Notes under the pieces: generated by a model
The model's database searches: none
Seen by the model: the letters and a program-made list of their open reading frames with translations, nothing else
What the model was told of the DNA's origin: nothing
From: Acidobacteriota bacterium
Lineage (GTDB): Bacteria; Acidobacteriota; Terriglobia; Terriglobales; Acidobacteriaceae
Assembly: GCA_021841795.1 (NCBI GenBank)
Contig: JAKCDN010000211.1
Coordinates: forward strand, 1-5,836
Direction: 5' to 3'
DNA: 5,836 nucleotides
Translations under genes and position numbers: made by a program
In this document: positions 5,417 through 5,836 of the stretch, piece after piece
Layout of the letters: every line of letters starts with the position of its first letter
Numbering within the stretch: the stretch's first letter is position 1

Positions 5417-5836
5417 GTGTCGAGCGTCACGAACCCGCAAGCCAAGGTGAACGCGCAGGAGAGCGCGGCAGAACGCTACGGCCTGCGCGCGGGCGTGCTG
5501 GGCCCGGCGGAAACGCTGGCGCAATCGGTCTCAGCCATGGCGCCGAGCACCTCTTCGTCGCTCACGATTCCGCTGGTGTTTGCCCTGGCCGGCAACGCCA
5601 CATGGTTCGTCTATCTGCTGGCCACGGGGGTGATGCTTCTGGTGGGATTCTGCATCAGTCGCTTCGCCAGGATCTCCGCGTCGCCCGGATCACTGTACAG
5701 TTACACGGCAGACACGCTGCCGCCTGTCTTCGGCGTTGCCGCCGCCTGGGGATTGCTCCTGGCCTATCTGGCTACGGGCGCTTCAGTCGCCGGCGGCGCG
5801 CTCTACTATGCCATCGTACTTTGCCAACAGTTTTTC
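5417..5836 (+). CDS. APC-superfamily permease, N-terminal part (3'-partial)
   Basis: This is a membrane transporter of the amino acid/polyamine/organocation superfamily; only the first 140 residues are present because the window ends. The N-terminus is a polar stretch of about 25 residues, followed by LRAGVLGPAETLAQSVSAMAP (23-43), the typical entry into helix 1. Hydrophobic helices lie at roughly 35-58, 62-82 and 104-126, with a fourth beginning near 127. FARISASPGSLYSYTADTLP (83-102) matches the loop before helix 3 in amino-acid permeases of this superfamily. The start is GTG 5417; no ATG is available before codon 41, which lies inside helix 1, and the frame upstream belongs to urate oxidase. 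It lies 23 bp after urate oxidase on the same strand, so it may be co-transcribed and move a purine-pathway compound or an amino acid. The substrate cannot be told from this part. Known purine and allantoin permeases mostly belong to other families (NCS1, NCS2). Confidence 0.85.
   Translation, partial: MSSVTNPQAKVNAQESAAERYGLRAGVLGPAETLAQSVSAMAPSTSSSLTIPLVFALAGNATWFVYLLATGVMLLVGFCISRFARISASPGSLYSYTADTLPPVFGVAAAWGLLLAYLATGASVAGGALYYAIVLCQQFF

Overview
The window is one tightly packed, all-plus-strand gene cluster for oxidative purine breakdown. It runs from xanthine through urate to allantoin and ends in a membrane transporter. The DNA is GC-rich (about 60% by eye), shows strong bacterial Shine-Dalgarno sites, and has junctions of -4, -11, -4 to -13, -4, +3 and +23 bp, so the genes are very probably one transcript. 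Nothing in the sequence fixes the taxon. The combination of a three-subunit molybdenum xanthine dehydrogenase with a cofactor-free urate oxidase, UraD-type and UraH-type proteins in a moderately GC-rich soil-type genome suggests Acidobacteriota to me, but that is a low-confidence guess.

Positions 2-3658 encode the three subunits of a xanthine dehydrogenase family enzyme in the order molybdopterin subunit (5' end outside the window), [2Fe-2S] subunit, FAD subunit. Positions 3646-5393 encode the urate-to-allantoin steps: OHCU decarboxylase (uraD), 5-hydroxyisourate hydrolase (uraH) and urate oxidase (pucL/uox). From 5417 to the right edge is the N-terminal part of an APC-superfamily permease.

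The expected flow is as follows. Xanthine dehydrogenase makes urate; urate oxidase makes 5-hydroxyisourate and H2O2; UraH opens the ring to OHCU; UraD decarboxylates OHCU to (S)-allantoin. Hypoxanthine/guanine entry, allantoinase and the molybdenum-cofactor insertion factor are not in the window.

The most notable observation is an in-frame TAA at 3901-3903 in the middle of an otherwise complete uraD. Both halves lie in the same frame and align to the family without a gap. The stop separates the HPRIG histidine from the SxxEQ motif and the C-terminal half, and no start codon exists that could restore the SxxEQ part. UraD is therefore a fresh pseudogene, a sequencing/assembly error, or a readthrough case. 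A second point is a roughly 20-residue extra segment in UraH that looks like a degenerate tandem duplication. I found no RNA gene, mobile element, CRISPR array, terminator or promoter. The longest gap between genes is 23 bp.
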